A stretch of 64,000 nt of DNA, taken from positions 434,001 through 498,000 of the forward strand of contig NZ_JAMXQS010000002.1 in NCBI RefSeq assembly GCF_024053505.1, in the 5' to 3' direction. The stretch is from Mesorhizobium liriopis. Lineage in GTDB: Bacteria; Pseudomonadota; Alphaproteobacteria; Rhizobiales; Rhizobiaceae. This document shows positions 1 to 8,964 of this stretch, piece by piece. Under the pieces are notes generated by a model. The model made no database searches and was not told where the DNA came from. It saw nothing but the letters and a program-made list of their open reading frames with translations. Each line of letters opens with the position of its first letter. Position 1 is the stretch's first letter. The position numbers and the translations under genes are program-made.

Positions 1-169
1 GGGACGGTGGGCAAGCAACAAGGCAGGATTTGCGCGGGTTCCGGCTCATGGCTTGTCACAGATACCGCTTCAACCGAACCAAATCCGCGCAAAGCACAAC
101 CTTTGTCATGTTGCGATGCAGCAAGAGGCTGGCTACCCTTCGATTCGAACACAAGGCGGATCACCAACG

Positions 170-1327
170 ATGCTGCATGTGCTGTATCTCGTGCACGATT
201 TGAACGACCCGGCCGTCCGCCGCCGCGTGGCGATGCTGAAGGCGGGCGGCGCGCGCGTGACGCTGGCCGGCTTCCACCGCGGTGCCTTCGTGCCCGAAAG
301 CGTGGAATCGGTGCCGACCGTCTCGCTGGGCGCGACTGCTGACGGCCGCTTCGCCCAGCGCATCGGCGCGGTTCTGAAATCGGGCATGTCGCTCGCGAAG
401 CATCTGGCAGGCGTCGAGAAGCCCGACGTGATCCTCGCGCGCAATCTCGAAATGCTGGCGCTCGGCAACCGGGCGCGGCGCCTGTTCGGCGCTGATGTGC
501 CGGTGGTCTATGAGTGCCTCGATATCCACCGCCTGATGCTGCGTTCCGACCATGTCGGCCAGGCGCTTCGCTGGACCGAGCGGCGGCTCGCGCGCGATGC
601 ACATCTCCTGATCACCTCGTCGCCCGCCTTCCTGCGCGAATATTTCGAGCCGTTTAAGCAGACGAATGGGCCGGTGATGCTGGTCGAGAACAAGTTTCTG
701 GAGCTTGAGCCCGCCCCGCCGATCGCGGCGGTGCCTGCCTCGCTGCCTTGGATGATCGGCTGGTTCGGCGCGCTGCGCTGCGCGCGTTCGCTCGAGCTTC
801 TGTCGCGCTTCACCCGTGCGCAAAACGGCGCGTTCACCGTCACCTTGCGCGGCAAGCCCGCCTTGCGCGAACTGCCGGACTTTCAGGCCCGCGTCGAAGG
901 CGAGCCCTATCTTCAGTTCAAGGGGCCTTACCGAAACCCGGAGGAGATGAGCGACATCTACGGCGCGGTGCATTTCTCGTGGGCCATCGACTTCTTCGAG
1001 GAAGGCGGCAATTCGCGCTGGTTGCTTCCCAACCGCCTTTACGAGGGCTGCCGCTTCGGTGCGGTGCCGATCGCAATGGCCGGCACCGAGATTTCGCGCG
1101 TGCTCGAAACCCGTGGCATCGGCCTGATCCTGCCCGAAGCGACGCCCAAAGCCCTTGACGCGCTTCTGGGCGGAATGACCGCTGAACGCCATGCCGCCCT
1201 GCGCGGCCGCATCGAAGCGACCGACCCAAGCATCTGGGCCTGCACCCGAGCCGAATGCGAGGACCTCGTCTCGCGCATCACGGGCCGTGCCTCCACTTCA
1301 CCTGTTACCCTGCAAGCGGCCGCCTGA
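170..1327 (+). CDS. exoL: ExoL-like glycosyltransferase (exopolysaccharide synthesis)
   Basis: A 385-residue cytoplasmic glycosyltransferase that likely adds one sugar to the lipid-linked exopolysaccharide repeat unit. The N-terminus (MLHVLYLVHDL) looks like the first Rossmann strand of a GT-B/GT4 enzyme. Near residue 287 the stretch NRLYEGCRFGAVPIA resembles the GT4 nucleotide-sugar site. The frame opens further upstream (position 53), but ATG 170 is preferred because it begins exactly at the first conserved strand. The assignment to ExoL rests mainly on order: exoA- and exoM-like genes follow directly, as in the Sinorhizobium exo cluster, and the length fits ExoL. The exact sugar and linkage are not known from sequence. 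Confidence 0.75.
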   Translation: MLHVLYLVHDLNDPAVRRRVAMLKAGGARVTLAGFHRGAFVPESVESVPTVSLGATADGRFAQRIGAVLKSGMSLAKHLAGVEKPDVILARNLEMLALGNRARRLFGADVPVVYECLDIHRLMLRSDHVGQALRWTERRLARDAHLLITSSPAFLREYFEPFKQTNGPVMLVENKFLELEPAPPIAAVPASLPWMIGWFGALRCARSLELLSRFTRAQNGAFTVTLRGKPALRELPDFQARVEGEPYLQFKGPYRNPEEMSDIYGAVHFSWAIDFFEEGGNSRWLLPNRLYEGCRFGAVPIAMAGTEISRVLETRGIGLILPEATPKALDALLGGMTAERHAALRGRIEATDPSIWACTRAECEDLVSRITGRASTSPVTLQAAA

Positions 1328-1350
1328 GCGGCCACCGACCGGAGTTATCC

Positions 1351-2379
1351 ATGGACCAGCCCGAGCCTTTCGAGAGCTCTGCTTCTCCTGTTGCATCCTG
1401 CTTGATCGTCATTCCCTGCCTCAACGAGGCCGCGCATATCGGTGGGCTGCTCAAGCAGTTCCGTAGCTCCGCCGAGCGGCTGAACGGCTTGATCGTGGTC
1501 GCCGATGGCGGCTCCAGGGACGGCACGGTGGAGATCGTGGTGGAAGCCGCGCGCAAGGATCCGCTGATCAAGCTCGTCCACAATTCCAAGCGCATCCAGA
1601 GTGCCGCCATCAATTTGGCCGTCGAACGCTTCGGCGGCGACCTCGCTTATCTCATCCGCATCGATGCCCATGGCGGCTATCCGGACGATTATTGCGACAG
1701 GCTCGTCGCGGAAGCCGAAAAGACGGACGCGGACTCGGTGGTCGTGTCCATGCGCACGCTGGGCGAGGGCGCGCTGCAATTCGCGACGGCGGCTGCCCAG
1801 AATTCCAAGCTCGGCACCGGCGGGTCGCGCCATCGCCACACCTCTGGCGGCGAGTGGGTCGATCACGGCCACCATGCTCTGATGCGCATTGCCGCCTTCC
1901 GCGCGGTCGGCGGCTATGACGAGAGCTTCTCCCACAATGAGGATGCCGAGCTCGACTGGCGGTTGGGGCTTGCCGGCAAGCGCATCTGGCTGACGGGCGC
2001 GACGCAGATGGACTATTTCCCCCGCACGTCGCTGTCCGGCCTGTTCAAGCAATATCTCGGCTACGGCAAGGGCCGCGCACGCAACATCCTCAAGCACCGG
2101 GTGGTGCCCAAGGTGCGTCAGGCTTTGCCGCTGGGCGTGTTTCCGGTGGTGCTTCTGGCGCTTCTCGCGCCGCTGCATTGGCTGGCCGTGGTGCCGTTCC
2201 TTGCCTGGGCCGGCATCTGTCTGGCCTATGGCGCGGCCATGGCCTTCAAGGCGCGGGATGCGCGGCTGCTTCTGTCCGGCGTCTCGGCCATGGTGATGCA
2301 TTTCGCATGGTCGCTGGGCTTCTGGCTCCAGCTCCTGCACCTGCCCATGAGCCCTACGCGAAAGGTGCAGCCCGCATGA
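1351..2379 (+). CDS. exoA: ExoA-like family 2 glycosyltransferase
   Basis: A 342-residue GT2 (GT-A fold) glycosyltransferase. IVIPCLNEAAHIGG lies near residue 16, a D-A-H metal-site-like motif near residue 110 (RIDAHGGYP), and an ED motif in HNEDAELDWR near residue 195. The last ~90 residues contain two hydrophobic segments, matching membrane-anchored ExoA. The ATG at 1351 follows a GGAG ribosome site at 1341. It sits 23 bases after exoL, and its stop overlaps the start of exoM by four bases (ATGA), so translation is probably coupled. In Sinorhizobium ExoA adds a beta-1,3-linked glucose to the succinoglycan repeat. That specificity is only inferred here. Confidence 0.8.
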   Translation: MDQPEPFESSASPVASCLIVIPCLNEAAHIGGLLKQFRSSAERLNGLIVVADGGSRDGTVEIVVEAARKDPLIKLVHNSKRIQSAAINLAVERFGGDLAYLIRIDAHGGYPDDYCDRLVAEAEKTDADSVVVSMRTLGEGALQFATAAAQNSKLGTGGSRHRHTSGGEWVDHGHHALMRIAAFRAVGGYDESFSHNEDAELDWRLGLAGKRIWLTGATQMDYFPRTSLSGLFKQYLGYGKGRARNILKHRVVPKVRQALPLGVFPVVLLALLAPLHWLAVVPFLAWAGICLAYGAAMAFKARDARLLLSGVSAMVMHFAWSLGFWLQLLHLPMSPTRKVQPA

Positions 2380-3305
2380 GCCTTACGCGCCTCGACATCG
2401 CCGTCTGCACCTTCCGCCGCCCGCAGCTGATCGACACGCTGCGCTCGCTCGCTCGCCTCGATCTGCGTGACGATGTGAGCCTGCGCATCGTGGTCGCCGA
2501 CAATGACGAGACGCCGAGCGCCAAAGCGCTGGTGGATGGCTTCCGGGCCGAGAGCGGGCTTGCCATCGTTTATGTCCACGCGCCCGCGCGCAATATCTGC
2601 ATTGCGCGCAATGCCTGTCTCGACGAGAGCGATGCCGACTTCCTCGCCTTCATCGATGATGACGAGATCGCCACGCCGCAATGGGCGTCGGAGCTTCTGC
2701 GCCACGCCGGGAATGCGGATGTGGTGCTTGGTCCGGTGCGTGCGATCTATGCTGAGGATGCCCCAGGCTGGATGCGCCATGCCGATTCGCATTCGACTTT
2801 TCCGGTTTTCGTGGGCGGTGTGATCCGCACGGGCTATACCTGCAACGTGCTTTTGCGTCGCGAAAGCCCGCATGTGAAAAGCCGGCGTTTTCGCCTCGAA
2901 CTCGGCCAGACGGGCGGCGAGGACACCGACTATTTCGACGGCGTGACTGAAAGCGGCGGACGTATCGCCTACGCCGAGAATGCCTGGGTTTCCGAGGATG
3001 TGCCGGCCACGCGCGCACGCTTCGAATGGCTCGCCAAGCGCCGTTTCCGCATGGGGCAGACGCATGGGCGTTTGTTGAAGACCAAGGCGGGTGGCGCCCG
3101 GCGCGGCGTGCAGCTCTGCCTTGCTGCTGCCAAAGTCGGGTACAGTTTGCTTTCCGCCGGCTTGACCGCGCCTGTGGCGGCCAAGCGCAATCGCAACATG
3201 CTGCGCGCAGTGATGCATGCCGGCACGATCGGCGGCCTTCTGGGCGTCAAGGAACTGCGCCTCTACGCCCAGCCGGCTCCGCTGCCGGCGGAGCGGAATT
3301 CCTGA
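2376..3305 (+). CDS. exoM: ExoM-like family 2 glycosyltransferase
   Basis: A 309-residue GT2 glycosyltransferase, the length of Sinorhizobium ExoM. It begins LDIAVCTFRRP, carries the nucleotide-binding VADNDE, and has the acidic D-D-D/E cluster in FIDDDEIATP near residue 91. GGEDTDYFDG further on resembles the catalytic-base region of GT2 enzymes. The start is the ATG overlapping the exoA stop; a longer frame (2178) runs inside exoA and is not needed. ExoM normally adds a beta-1,4 glucose to the growing repeat. No exoO or exoN lies between this gene and exoP, unlike the Sinorhizobium locus. Confidence 0.8.
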   Translation: MSLTRLDIAVCTFRRPQLIDTLRSLARLDLRDDVSLRIVVADNDETPSAKALVDGFRAESGLAIVYVHAPARNICIARNACLDESDADFLAFIDDDEIATPQWASELLRHAGNADVVLGPVRAIYAEDAPGWMRHADSHSTFPVFVGGVIRTGYTCNVLLRRESPHVKSRRFRLELGQTGGEDTDYFDGVTESGGRIAYAENAWVSEDVPATRARFEWLAKRRFRMGQTHGRLLKTKAGGARRGVQLCLAAAKVGYSLLSAGLTAPVAAKRNRNMLRAVMHAGTIGGLLGVKELRLYAQPAPLPAERNS

Positions 3306-3327
3306 CACGAGCAGGATCGGACACGTT

Positions 3328-5721
3328 ATGAACAACACCACGAGAATGCCGATCGCCAGCTGGGCCAACACCCAGCCGCATGTTCCGGAGAAATCCGCTT
3401 CCGCCGGCGACTTCATCGATTTCGAACGCCTGTTCGCCATGGCGCGCCGCCAGATCTGGGTGGTGGCGGCGGCGGTCGCGCTCTGCGTGTTGCTCGGCAT
3501 CGTCTATCTGCGCACCACGCCCTCGACCTATACGGCCAACGCTTCCGTGCTGATCGACGAGGGGCTGAACAAGCTGGTGGACGGCACGACGGCGACGACC
3601 TTCACCGTCGAAACCGACACCGCGATCCTTTCCCAGATCGAGATCGTGAAGTCGGCGCGCCTCGCGGCGGTCGTGGCCGATGCCGAGAACCTCACCGAAA
3701 ATCCGGCCTTCATGGAGCCCGAGCCGTCGCTTCTCGGCAACATCATCGCGAGCGCGCGCGGCGTGCTCGGCTTCTTTTCCAGCCGGCCGGACGGTCTCGA
3801 AGGCCTGAGCGAAAGCGAGCGGGCGGCAGCGATCAAGGCGGCAAACCGGGAAACGGCCATCGGCATCCTGCAAAAGAACCTCGATGTCGGCCGCATCGGC
3901 CGCTCCAATGTGATCGCACTCGCCTATACGGCGCAGAGCCCGCAGCTCGCGGCCCAGATCACGCGCGCCTACACCAAGGCCTATCTCGCCGACCAGCTCG
4001 ACGCGAATTACGATGCGACGAGCCAGGCCACCGTCTGGCTCGAAGGCCGCATCGCGGAGCTCAGGAAGAACTCGCAGAACGCCTCCATGGCGGTGGAGAA
4101 GTTCCGTGCCGAAAATGGCCTGACGGCCGCGCGGGGCGAGCTGATCAGCGAGCAGCAGCTCTCCGACCTCAACAGCCAGCTCATTATCGCCCAGGCCGAC
4201 ACGGCGCGCGCCAAGGCACGCTCCGACCAGATGGACGCGATCCTCGCCAAGGGGCAGTCGGCCGCCGTCAAGGAAGGCGTCGTGCTCGCCGAACAGCAGG
4301 CGCAGACCACGCCGGGCGCGGAGATGCAGAACACCACGCTGCGCCAGCGCTACGTCGCCGTGTCGCGCCGTTTGCAGGAGGTGGTCAACGCTTATGGCGA
4401 GGACCACCCGCAGGCCGCACTTCTGCGCGACGAGTTGAAGAACCTCGAGCCCCAGATCTATGCCGAGCTGCAGCGTCAGGCGCAGACCTTCAAGAACGAG
4501 TTCTCCGTTGCCCAGGCGCGCCAGAACTCGCTGCGCGAAAGTGTTGCGAACGCGGCTGGCCAAAGCTCGCAGGCAAGCGAGGCGCAGGTGAAGCTGCGCG
4601 AACTGGAACAGCAGGCGACCACGCTCAACACGCTCTACCAGACCTTCCTGTCGCGCTATGAGGAAGCGGCGCAGCAGCAGAGCTTCCCGATCGCCAAGGT
4701 TCGCGCCATCTCGGAAGCCGTGACGCCGCGCCGCCCGTCGGGCCCGCGCACGATCATCGCACTGGGCTTGTCGGTGGTGCTCGGCCTGATGCTGGGCGGC
4801 GCGCTCGCCATGCTCAACGAGTTCAACGAGCGCTTCTTCCGCACCAGCGACGATGTGCGTGACCGGCTGGGCCTCAAATTCTTGGGCTACTTGCCATTGG
4901 TGGGCGCGAACAGCCGTGCCAAGAAAGGCAGGTTCGGCCTGTTCAAGGGCAGGCGGTCGAGCCACGGCACAGGCGAGAAGAATTTGCGCATCGGCATCAA
5001 CGCGCCGTCCTCGCTCTTCGCCGAAACCTTGCGCAACACCAAATTCGCCAGCGACGTCATGCTGGGCATCGGTCAGTGCCGCGTGATCGGTGTGGTCTCG
5101 CTCTTGCCGGGCGAGGGCAAGTCGACGGTTGCCGCGAATTATGCTGGGCTTCTGGCCTCGCGCGGCGCCCGCACGCTTCTGATCGACGGCGATCTTCGCA
5201 AACCCGCTCTGACGCACCGTCTGGGCTTGGGCGGCGCGCAGGCCGGCATCGTGGAAGCGGTGATGAACGAGCAGCCCTGGCAGTCGGTGGCGGCCACCGA
5301 CAACGAGACGCATCTGTCGGTGATCCCCGCCGTGATGCGCGGGCAGCTGACCCACACGAGCGAGCTTCTGTCAGGCCCGGCCTTCCGCCGTTTCCTCGAC
5401 AACGCCAAGCCGAACCTCGATTACATCATCGTGGATCTGCCGCCGCTCGGCCCCGTGGTGGACGGCAAGGCCTTCGCGCCGTTGGCCGACGGGTTCATTC
5501 TCGTCACCGAATGGGGCGCGACGCCTCGCGCGATGGTGCGTTCCTTCTTCCAGCAGGAGCCGCAGATCGCCGAGAAACTGTTGGGCGTGATCCTCAACAA
5601 GGTCGATCTAAAAAAGCTGCCGCGCTACGGGGCGCTCGGCAGCTCGGAGCATCTCTTCGAGAAATATTCGAGCTACTATCTCGATTCCGAGGAGCAGGAA
5701 GCGCCCCGCCGCGCCGCTTGA
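3328..5721 (+). CDS. exoP: ExoP-like polysaccharide co-polymerase with Wzc-type ATPase domain
   Basis: A 797-residue inner-membrane protein controlling exopolysaccharide chain length and export. A Wzz domain lies between TM1 (about residues 38-58) and TM2 (about 474-495), with the proline-rich PRRPSGP just before TM2 and a long Gln/Ala-rich coiled coil between. The cytoplasmic BY-kinase-like domain has Walker A GEGKST at 595-600, the A' motif LLIDGDLR near 620, and IIVDLPPL as Walker B. The C-terminus holds a small tyrosine cluster (YSSYYLD), a plausible autophosphorylation tail. ATG 3328 lies 22 bases after exoM. It ends one base from the convergent phosphatase gene. Confidence 0.85.
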   Translation: MNNTTRMPIASWANTQPHVPEKSASAGDFIDFERLFAMARRQIWVVAAAVALCVLLGIVYLRTTPSTYTANASVLIDEGLNKLVDGTTATTFTVETDTAILSQIEIVKSARLAAVVADAENLTENPAFMEPEPSLLGNIIASARGVLGFFSSRPDGLEGLSESERAAAIKAANRETAIGILQKNLDVGRIGRSNVIALAYTAQSPQLAAQITRAYTKAYLADQLDANYDATSQATVWLEGRIAELRKNSQNASMAVEKFRAENGLTAARGELISEQQLSDLNSQLIIAQADTARAKARSDQMDAILAKGQSAAVKEGVVLAEQQAQTTPGAEMQNTTLRQRYVAVSRRLQEVVNAYGEDHPQAALLRDELKNLEPQIYAELQRQAQTFKNEFSVAQARQNSLRESVANAAGQSSQASEAQVKLRELEQQATTLNTLYQTFLSRYEEAAQQQSFPIAKVRAISEAVTPRRPSGPRTIIALGLSVVLGLMLGGALAMLNEFNERFFRTSDDVRDRLGLKFLGYLPLVGANSRAKKGRFGLFKGRRSSHGTGEKNLRIGINAPSSLFAETLRNTKFASDVMLGIGQCRVIGVVSLLPGEGKSTVAANYAGLLASRGARTLLIDGDLRKPALTHRLGLGGAQAGIVEAVMNEQPWQSVAATDNETHLSVIPAVMRGQLTHTSELLSGPAFRRFLDNAKPNLDYIIVDLPPLGPVVDGKAFAPLADGFILVTEWGATPRAMVRSFFQQEPQIAEKLLGVILNKVDLKKLPRYGALGSSEHLFEKYSSYYLDSEEQEAPRRAA

Positions 5722-5722
5722 G

Positions 5723-6517
5723 CTACCGCAATTGCCGGGCGAAGATCAGCTTCGCCTTTGTGCCCGAAAGCCGGACCGCGGTCAGAAGTCCCGTCTTGAC
5801 CGCGCCGGTATCGATGTTGAGCCGCCGCCCGACAAGCGTGGGATGCTCCACCGGCGAATGACCGTGGATCAGCCAGCGCCTGCGGCTGGGGTCGTCCGCG
5901 ATGCGCTCCATGCGGATCGTCGTGCAGTCCTCGACATTCTGCTTCTTGAGGGAAACACCGGGGCGCAGGCCCGCATGGACGAGCACGGCCTCGTCGCTGA
6001 CCGCCATCAGGCCCAATTCACGCAGGAAGCGCTTGTGCGCTTCGGGGATCGCCTTGCGCACGGCCTTTTCCATCGCCGCATCGCTTTTATGCAGCGTGGA
6101 AAGATAGTTCGGGTCGATGCCGTAGGAATAGAGCGCCTGGAGGCCGCCGATGCCGAGCCATGCTGCGAGCGGCTCACGGCCTTCGAGGAAATCGAGCATC
6201 GCCGCCTCGTGATTTCCCCCGAGGCACAGGCGTTGAAACCCGCGTGGCGGCCGTCCGCAGAGATGGTCGAGCACCTGCGCGCTTTCGGGGCCCTTGTCCA
6301 CATAGTCGCCCAGCATCACGATGGTCTTCGGGCCCGGCCTGTCGCGGGCATCGGCCACGATCGCGGCTTCGAGGTCGCGCAAGAGCGTGAGGCAGCCATG
6401 GACGTCGCCCACCGCATAGACGGTCGCGCGGGAGTCGAGCCGCAGCCGCCGCCAGTTCGCGCTGCCTGAACGGGCGCGCGAGGGGCGGAAAAGCCGGCTG
6501 ATCAGTTTGCGAAGCAT
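5723..6517 (-). CDS. PPP-family metallophosphoesterase (serine/threonine protein phosphatase-like)
   Basis: A 264-residue cytoplasmic phosphatase with all the PPP signature blocks: GDVHG (D38, H40), GDYVDKG (D71) and GNHE (N102, H103), plus later histidines in VHAG and HGHSP that complete a two-metal site. Bacterial relatives dephosphorylate Ser/Thr, and sometimes Tyr, on proteins, or cleave dinucleoside tetraphosphates. The ATG at 6517 is chosen over an upstream extension because the extra ~64 residues are low-complexity and run through a repeat element. The gene converges with exoP, the stops being one base apart. A role in reversing ExoP-type phosphorylation is possible but unproven. Confidence 0.8.
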   Translation of the reverse strand: MLRKLISRLFRPSRARSGSANWRRLRLDSRATVYAVGDVHGCLTLLRDLEAAIVADARDRPGPKTIVMLGDYVDKGPESAQVLDHLCGRPPRGFQRLCLGGNHEAAMLDFLEGREPLAAWLGIGGLQALYSYGIDPNYLSTLHKSDAAMEKAVRKAIPEAHKRFLRELGLMAVSDEAVLVHAGLRPGVSLKKQNVEDCTTIRMERIADDPSRRRWLIHGHSPVEHPTLVGRRLNIDTGAVKTGLLTAVRLSGTKAKLIFARQLR

Positions 6518-6560
6518 TGGGCGGAGAAAATCCCGAAGGGCCGAACCCTCCCAGAAACCT

Positions 6561-6605
6561 CCTAGAGCAATTCCGGCAAAAGGGGGAAGCGGTTTTGCAC
6601 GATGC
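6561..6605. repeat. Partial rhizobial intergenic palindromic repeat
   Basis: The segment starting CTAGAGCAATTCCGG and continuing with AAGCGGTTTT resembles one arm of short palindromic repeats I recall from Mesorhizobium/Rhizobium intergenic regions. The matching second arm (GGAATTGC) is not seen, so it is a half or decayed copy. It lies in the 247-base gap between two divergent genes. Identification is from memory of the motif, not from a search. Confidence 0.4.
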
Positions 6606-6717
6606 TTCCCACGAGCGGAGGATGGAGAAGCCTCCGTGACGAGAAGAGCGGTTGTTTCAGCATGGCGAAAACGCGCGCCGCGCAGCGCTCGCATGCTTGT
6701 CACAGGCACGGCGGAAG

Positions 6718-6738
6718 ATTATATCGCCTGCAGATAAT
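6718..6738. promoter_or_regulatory. Candidate MarR operator upstream of the efflux operon
   Basis: ATTAT and ATAAT form an inverted repeat with 11 bases between them, giving an AT-rich 21-base near-palindrome about 27 bases before the marR start. The size and position suit a MarR dimer that represses its own operon. No binding data; the arms are only five bases. Confidence 0.4.
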
Positions 6739-6764
6739 TAGCACACGAACCATTTGGTGATGTG

Positions 6765-7202
6765 ATGGATGCTGTTCCGACCAGTGCGGCGTTTGTGGAC
6801 GAGCTCGTCCGCATCAATCGCAAGATGCGCAACATGTTCGACGACCGCGCCCGTGCCCAGGGCCTGACCCTTCCCCGCGCGCGGCTTCTTCTGCATCTCG
6901 CGCGCCATGGAGCCGCGACCCAGTCCGAACTGGCTCAGGCGCTCGAGATCGAGCAACCGACCATGGTCAAGCTGGTGGATGGTCTCGAAGCCAAGGGCCT
7001 CGTGAAGCGCTGCACCGTGGAAGGCGACCGCCGCGCCAAGCGCATCGAACTGACCGATGCCGCGCAGGAGGGCGCCAGCAACATCCTCGATTTCGTGTCC
7101 GAACTGCGCGAACAGGTGCTTGAAGGCGTGGACGAAGCGGACCTTCTCACTGCCACCCGCGTTCTCAAGCGCATCAGCCGCAACATGGGTGTGCCGGCAT
7201 AA
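6765..7202 (+). CDS. MarR/EmrR-family transcriptional regulator
   Basis: A 145-residue winged-helix repressor. The recognition region reads TQSELAQALEIEQPTMVKLVDGL, followed by a wing with GDRRAKRIELT, the classic MarR (D-x-R-x-x-x-x-x-L-T) signature. It likely senses a small hydrophobic or phenolic ligand and represses the adjoining efflux genes and itself. Two starts are possible, GTG 6762 and ATG 6765; the ATG is preferred. Its stop overlaps the first base of the MFS gene start (TAATG), so the two are co-translated. Confidence 0.85.
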   Translation: MDAVPTSAAFVDELVRINRKMRNMFDDRARAQGLTLPRARLLLHLARHGAATQSELAQALEIEQPTMVKLVDGLEAKGLVKRCTVEGDRRAKRIELTDAAQEGASNILDFVSELREQVLEGVDEADLLTATRVLKRISRNMGVPA

Positions 7203-8938
7203 TGGACGCGCGGACTTCGTCGGATGGGGAAGAAGAACGGCAACGGCTCCCGCTGTCGCCCTCGCCCGAGCCTGCATCGTCTTCTGCATTGGCCGCCGCC
7301 GAGCCGATGAAGCAAGGACCAGCGAAACGCGTCTATGCCGCGTTGCCTCCGCCACCGCCTTACACGCCGCGCCACCCGGCACATGCTGGCCTCTACATGC
7401 TCACCTCGGTTCTGCTTGCCGTCACGCAAGGCTTCGGCATGAACATGGTGACGGCGAACCTCCCCCAGATCCAGGGCTCGCTCGGCGCCACCACCAACGA
7501 GGCTGCCTGGCTCGTAGCCGCCTATATGGCGCCCAATGTCTCGCTCGGCCTGCTGCTCGTGAAGGTCCGTGCGCAGTTCGGCCTGCGAAACTTCGCGGAG
7601 ATCTCGATCGTCGTCTTCGCGGTGGTTGCGCTTTTGAACTTTCAGGTCAGCGACTTTTCTTCCGCGCTTCTGGTGCGCTTCGTGAGCGGCGTCGCTGCCG
7701 CGCCTCTTTCGACGCTGGCTCTTCTCTACATGCTCGAAGCCTTTCCGCCCGAGCGGAAGTTGACGGTCGGCATGTCGCTTGCGCTCACCAACACGGCCAT
7801 CGGCGCGCCGTTGGCGCGGCTGATTTCTCCTGAACTGCTCGACCTGAACGGCCGGCACGGCCTGACCGCCTTCGAACTGGGGCTGGCGCTCGTCGCATTC
7901 TGTGGGGTCTATCTCTTGCCTCTCACCTCAGCGCCGCGCGTCAAGGTGCTCGAGCCGATGGATTTCGTTTCCTACGCCTTTATCGCGCTCGGCCTCGGTT
8001 CCTTTGCCGTGGTGCTGGCGCTAGGCCGCTTCTATTGGTGGTTCGAGGCCCCTTGGCTCGGCATGCTTTCGGCCCTTGGCATCTTCTGCGTGATGGTGTG
8101 CGTGGTGATCGAACTCAACCGCGCGAATCCGCTTCTCGACATTCGTTGGCTCTTGAGCCCTGCCGTGCTGCATTTCGCCGGCGTGCTGCTGCTTTTCCGC
8201 GTGGTGCTGACCGAGCAGGCGACCGGCGCACCGGGTTTCTTCCAGGCGCTTGGCTTTCTGAACGACCAGATGACCGTGCTTTATGGCATCATTCTTCTTG
8301 CCACCATCACTGGCGGCCTCGTCTGTGCCGCCGTGCTTCAGCCGGGAAGGGAACCACAGATCCACATCGTGGCGCTCGGCCTGATCGCGGTCGGCGCATT
8401 CCTCGATGGGCACGCGACGAACCTCACGCGGCCCGAGCAGATGTTTGCCAGCCAGGCGATGATCGCCTTTGGCGCCGCATTGTTCCTGCCGCCCGCGATG
8501 GCTGCCGGTTTTCGGGCGGCACTCGCCAAGGGAACCAATTATCTCTTGAGTTTCGTGATCACCTTCCTGACCACGCAGCTGCTCGGCAGCCTGCTCGGCT
8601 CAGCCATTTTCGGCACCTTCGTGACCGTGCGGGAGAAGTTTCACTCCAACATCCTGGCCGAGCATCTGACGCTGTCCGACCCTCTCGTGGCGCAGCGCAT
8701 TTCGCAGCTTGGTGCGGCCTACTCGCGGGCACTGACCGACCGGACGCTTCTGAATGCCGAAGGTGTCGCGCTGCTTGGCCAGCAGGTGACGCGCGAAGCC
8801 AATGTGCTCGCTTACAACGATCTTTTCCTTCTGGTCTCCGCGCTGAGCGCCACCGCTCTCTGCCTGCTCCTGTTGCAGATGGCTTGGAGGGCCTTGCGCG
8901 ACCGGATCGGTTCCCATTTTTCCGACCAGCCCGCTTAG
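7202..8938 (+). CDS. MFS multidrug efflux transporter, EmrB/DHA2-like
   Basis: A 578-residue inner-membrane protein with a proline-rich cytoplasmic N-tail (about 60 residues) and around 14 predicted hydrophobic helices, the DHA2 (14-TMS) pattern of EmrB/FarB. It starts at the ATG overlapping the marR stop. With the HlyD-like adaptor 26 bases downstream it should form an inner-membrane drug/H+ antiporter that works with an outer-membrane channel encoded elsewhere. The substrate is unknown. The N-terminal tail is longer than in E. coli EmrB. Confidence 0.85.
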   Translation: MDARTSSDGEEERQRLPLSPSPEPASSSALAAAEPMKQGPAKRVYAALPPPPPYTPRHPAHAGLYMLTSVLLAVTQGFGMNMVTANLPQIQGSLGATTNEAAWLVAAYMAPNVSLGLLLVKVRAQFGLRNFAEISIVVFAVVALLNFQVSDFSSALLVRFVSGVAAAPLSTLALLYMLEAFPPERKLTVGMSLALTNTAIGAPLARLISPELLDLNGRHGLTAFELGLALVAFCGVYLLPLTSAPRVKVLEPMDFVSYAFIALGLGSFAVVLALGRFYWWFEAPWLGMLSALGIFCVMVCVVIELNRANPLLDIRWLLSPAVLHFAGVLLLFRVVLTEQATGAPGFFQALGFLNDQMTVLYGIILLATITGGLVCAAVLQPGREPQIHIVALGLIAVGAFLDGHATNLTRPEQMFASQAMIAFGAALFLPPAMAAGFRAALAKGTNYLLSFVITFLTTQLLGSLLGSAIFGTFVTVREKFHSNILAEHLTLSDPLVAQRISQLGAAYSRALTDRTLLNAEGVALLGQQVTREANVLAYNDLFLLVSALSATALCLLLLQMAWRALRDRIGSHFSDQPA

Positions 8939-8964
8939 TTTCATTCATTGTTATTGTTGTCGCC

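Noticed and set aside
30-92. TTGCGCGG ... CCGCGCAA inverted repeat upstream of exoL
   Set aside because: The arms are 47 bases apart and only eight long in GC-rich DNA, so chance pairing is likely.
3247-5355. 702-codon minus-strand open frame opposite exoP
   Set aside because: exoP on the plus strand has Wzz and Walker motifs in order; the antisense product is low-complexity and has no start context.
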